NCBI GenBank assembly: GCA_947853245.1
Contig: CANTWP010000063.1
Location: 1-13,332, forward strand
DNA: 13,332 nt
Direction: 5' to 3'
DNA from: an uncultured Bacilli bacterium
Lineage (GTDB): Bacteria > Bacillota_I > Bacilli_A > RF39 > UBA660
Each line of letters begins with the position of its first letter. Positions within the stretch are counted from its first letter, which is position 1. The notes under the pieces were generated by a model. That model was not told the origin of the DNA, did no database searches, and saw only the letters and a list, made by a program, of their open reading frames with translations. The position numbers were made by a program, and so were the translations under genes. This document shows positions 12,511-13,332 of the stretch, piece after piece.

Positions 12511-13332
12511 ATGAGAGAGTTTTCAGAACAAGAATTAATTAGACGTGAAAAAGCTGAAAATATCCGTAATATAGGTATAGATCCATTTGGACATAGATTT
12601 GATCGTACACATACATCAGGTGATATTAAAAGCTTATACGAGGTTATGGAAGAAATAAATGGAGAAGATAAGACTGTTAAAGTTAAATTTGATGGTGAAT
12701 TTATTTCTTCAGAAGAATTTGGAGAAAAGATGATCCCAGTTACTGTTGCGGGTCGTATTATGACTAAACGTGGTAAGGGTAAAGCTGGATTTATGCATAT
12801 ACAAGATCGTGATGGTCAAATTCAAATATATGTAAAATTAGACAATGTGGGTGAAGAAAATTATGAATTATTTAATAAAGCTGATTTAGGAGATATAGTT
12901 GGAATAGAAGGCACTTTATTTGTAACACATACTGGTGAGCTTTCTGTTAAAGCTTCTAAATATGTTCACTTAGTTAAAGCTTTAAAACCACTTCCAGAGA
13001 AATTTCATGGACTTACTGATATTGAAGAAAGATATCGTCGTCGTTATGTTGATTTAATGATAAATGATGAATCTAAAAACATAGCACTTACAAGACCAAA
13101 AATTATTCGTGCAATTCAAAACTTCATGGATAGTAGAGGTTTTACAGAAGTTGAAACTCCAATCCTTACAACTTTACTTACTGGAGCAGCAGCACGCCCA
13201 TTTGTAACCCATCATAATACACAAGATTTAGATATGTATTTAAGAATAGCTCTAGAACTTCCACTTAAAAGATTATTAGTAGGTGGTATGGAAGCTGTAT
13301 ATGAAATAGGCAGAGTATTTAGAAATGAAGGA
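12511..13332 (+). CDS. lysS: Lysyl-tRNA synthetase, class II (5' part, cut by window end)
   Basis: LysS charges tRNA-Lys. The first 274 residues, of roughly 500 expected, are present and open to the window edge. They show the N-terminal RREKAENIRNIGIDPFGHRF (11-30), the OB-fold anticodon-binding domain (about 75-155: VAGRIMTKRGKGKAGFMHIQ at 79-98, then DRDGQIQIYVK), the linker RYRRRYVDLM at 174-183, class II motif 1 (about 196-219, GFTEVETPIL), ARPFVTHHN at 228-236, and motif 2 up to YEIGRVFRNEG at 264-274. The ATG 12511 is 8 bases after the RDD stop; AGAAGGG at 12493-12499 is its ribosome binding site with a rather long spacing of 11. An in-frame GTG at 12502 is too close to that site. There is no T-box or other leader; it depends on the dusB promoter or readthrough. 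Confidence 0.96.
   Translation, partial: MREFSEQELIRREKAENIRNIGIDPFGHRFDRTHTSGDIKSLYEVMEEINGEDKTVKVKFDGEFISSEEFGEKMIPVTVAGRIMTKRGKGKAGFMHIQDRDGQIQIYVKLDNVGEENYELFNKADLGDIVGIEGTLFVTHTGELSVKASKYVHLVKALKPLPEKFHGLTDIEERYRRRYVDLMINDESKNIALTRPKIIRAIQNFMDSRGFTEVETPILTTLLTGAAARPFVTHHNTQDLDMYLRIALELPLKRLLVGGMEAVYEIGRVFRNEG

Noticed and set aside
12480..12511. T-box or lysine riboswitch before lysS
   Set aside because: Only 8 bases separate the RDD gene from lysS; there is no room for a leader RNA.

Overview
The window is a low-GC, AT-rich stretch of a wall-bearing Gram-positive chromosome using the standard bacterial code: tryptophan is TGG throughout and recU ends in TGA. The gene content (HU, DnaD, RecU, GpsB, type-B RNase P RNA, a RodZ-like protein, class A PBP) points to Bacillota of the Bacilli / Erysipelotrichia / RF39 kind, probably an uncultured host-associated lineage with a compact genome. 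The exact taxon is inference. Almost everything is chromosomal core; I see no transposon, prophage, CRISPR array, tRNA or defence island.

Layout. 1-446: promoter, HU gene (hbs) and terminator. 463-2875: cca, then the overlapping pair dnaD-nth. 2865-2900: a 15-bp hairpin ending both nth and the convergent pair recU-ponA (minus strand, 6420 to 2903). 6421-6727: the divergent intergenic region, with a recU promoter, a 35-codon candidate small gene with a very strong Shine-Dalgarno, three short inverted repeats and a promoter for the next gene. 6728-7857: a membrane-anchored, cysteine-containing extracytoplasmic protein of unknown role and its terminator. 7837-8571: gpsB, whose -35 element lies inside that terminator, followed without a gap by rnpB (RNase P RNA). 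8601-9699: rodZ-like gene and pgsA. 9750-10887: recA with a probable LexA box and sigma-A-type promoter. 10892-13332: promoter, dusB, an RDD membrane protein and the first 274 codons of lysS, which runs off the window.

The genes fall into three themes: genome maintenance (HU, DnaD, Nth, RecU, RecA), RNA maturation and tRNA (Cca, RNase P RNA, Dus, LysS), and envelope growth (PonA, GpsB, RodZ-like, PgsA, RDD protein, the exported protein). From memory of Bacillus subtilis gene order, the window joins three neighbourhoods that are separate there: hbs/cca/dnaD-nth/ponA-recU/gpsB-rnpB, ymfM-pgsA-(cinA)-recA, and dusB-lysS.

Several automatic start choices (TTG, GTG or upstream ATG) would run into terminators, promoters or rnpB. 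I moved the starts of cca, dnaD, gpsB, the rodZ-like gene, pgsA and the RDD gene downstream to ATGs with proper ribosome binding sites. I find no clear new multi-gene system. The items most worth following are the 6421-7819 region (small gene plus exported protein), the three-helix PBP membrane anchor beside a conserved GpsB, the matching very short leaders of recU and dusB, and the terminator/promoter overlap before gpsB.
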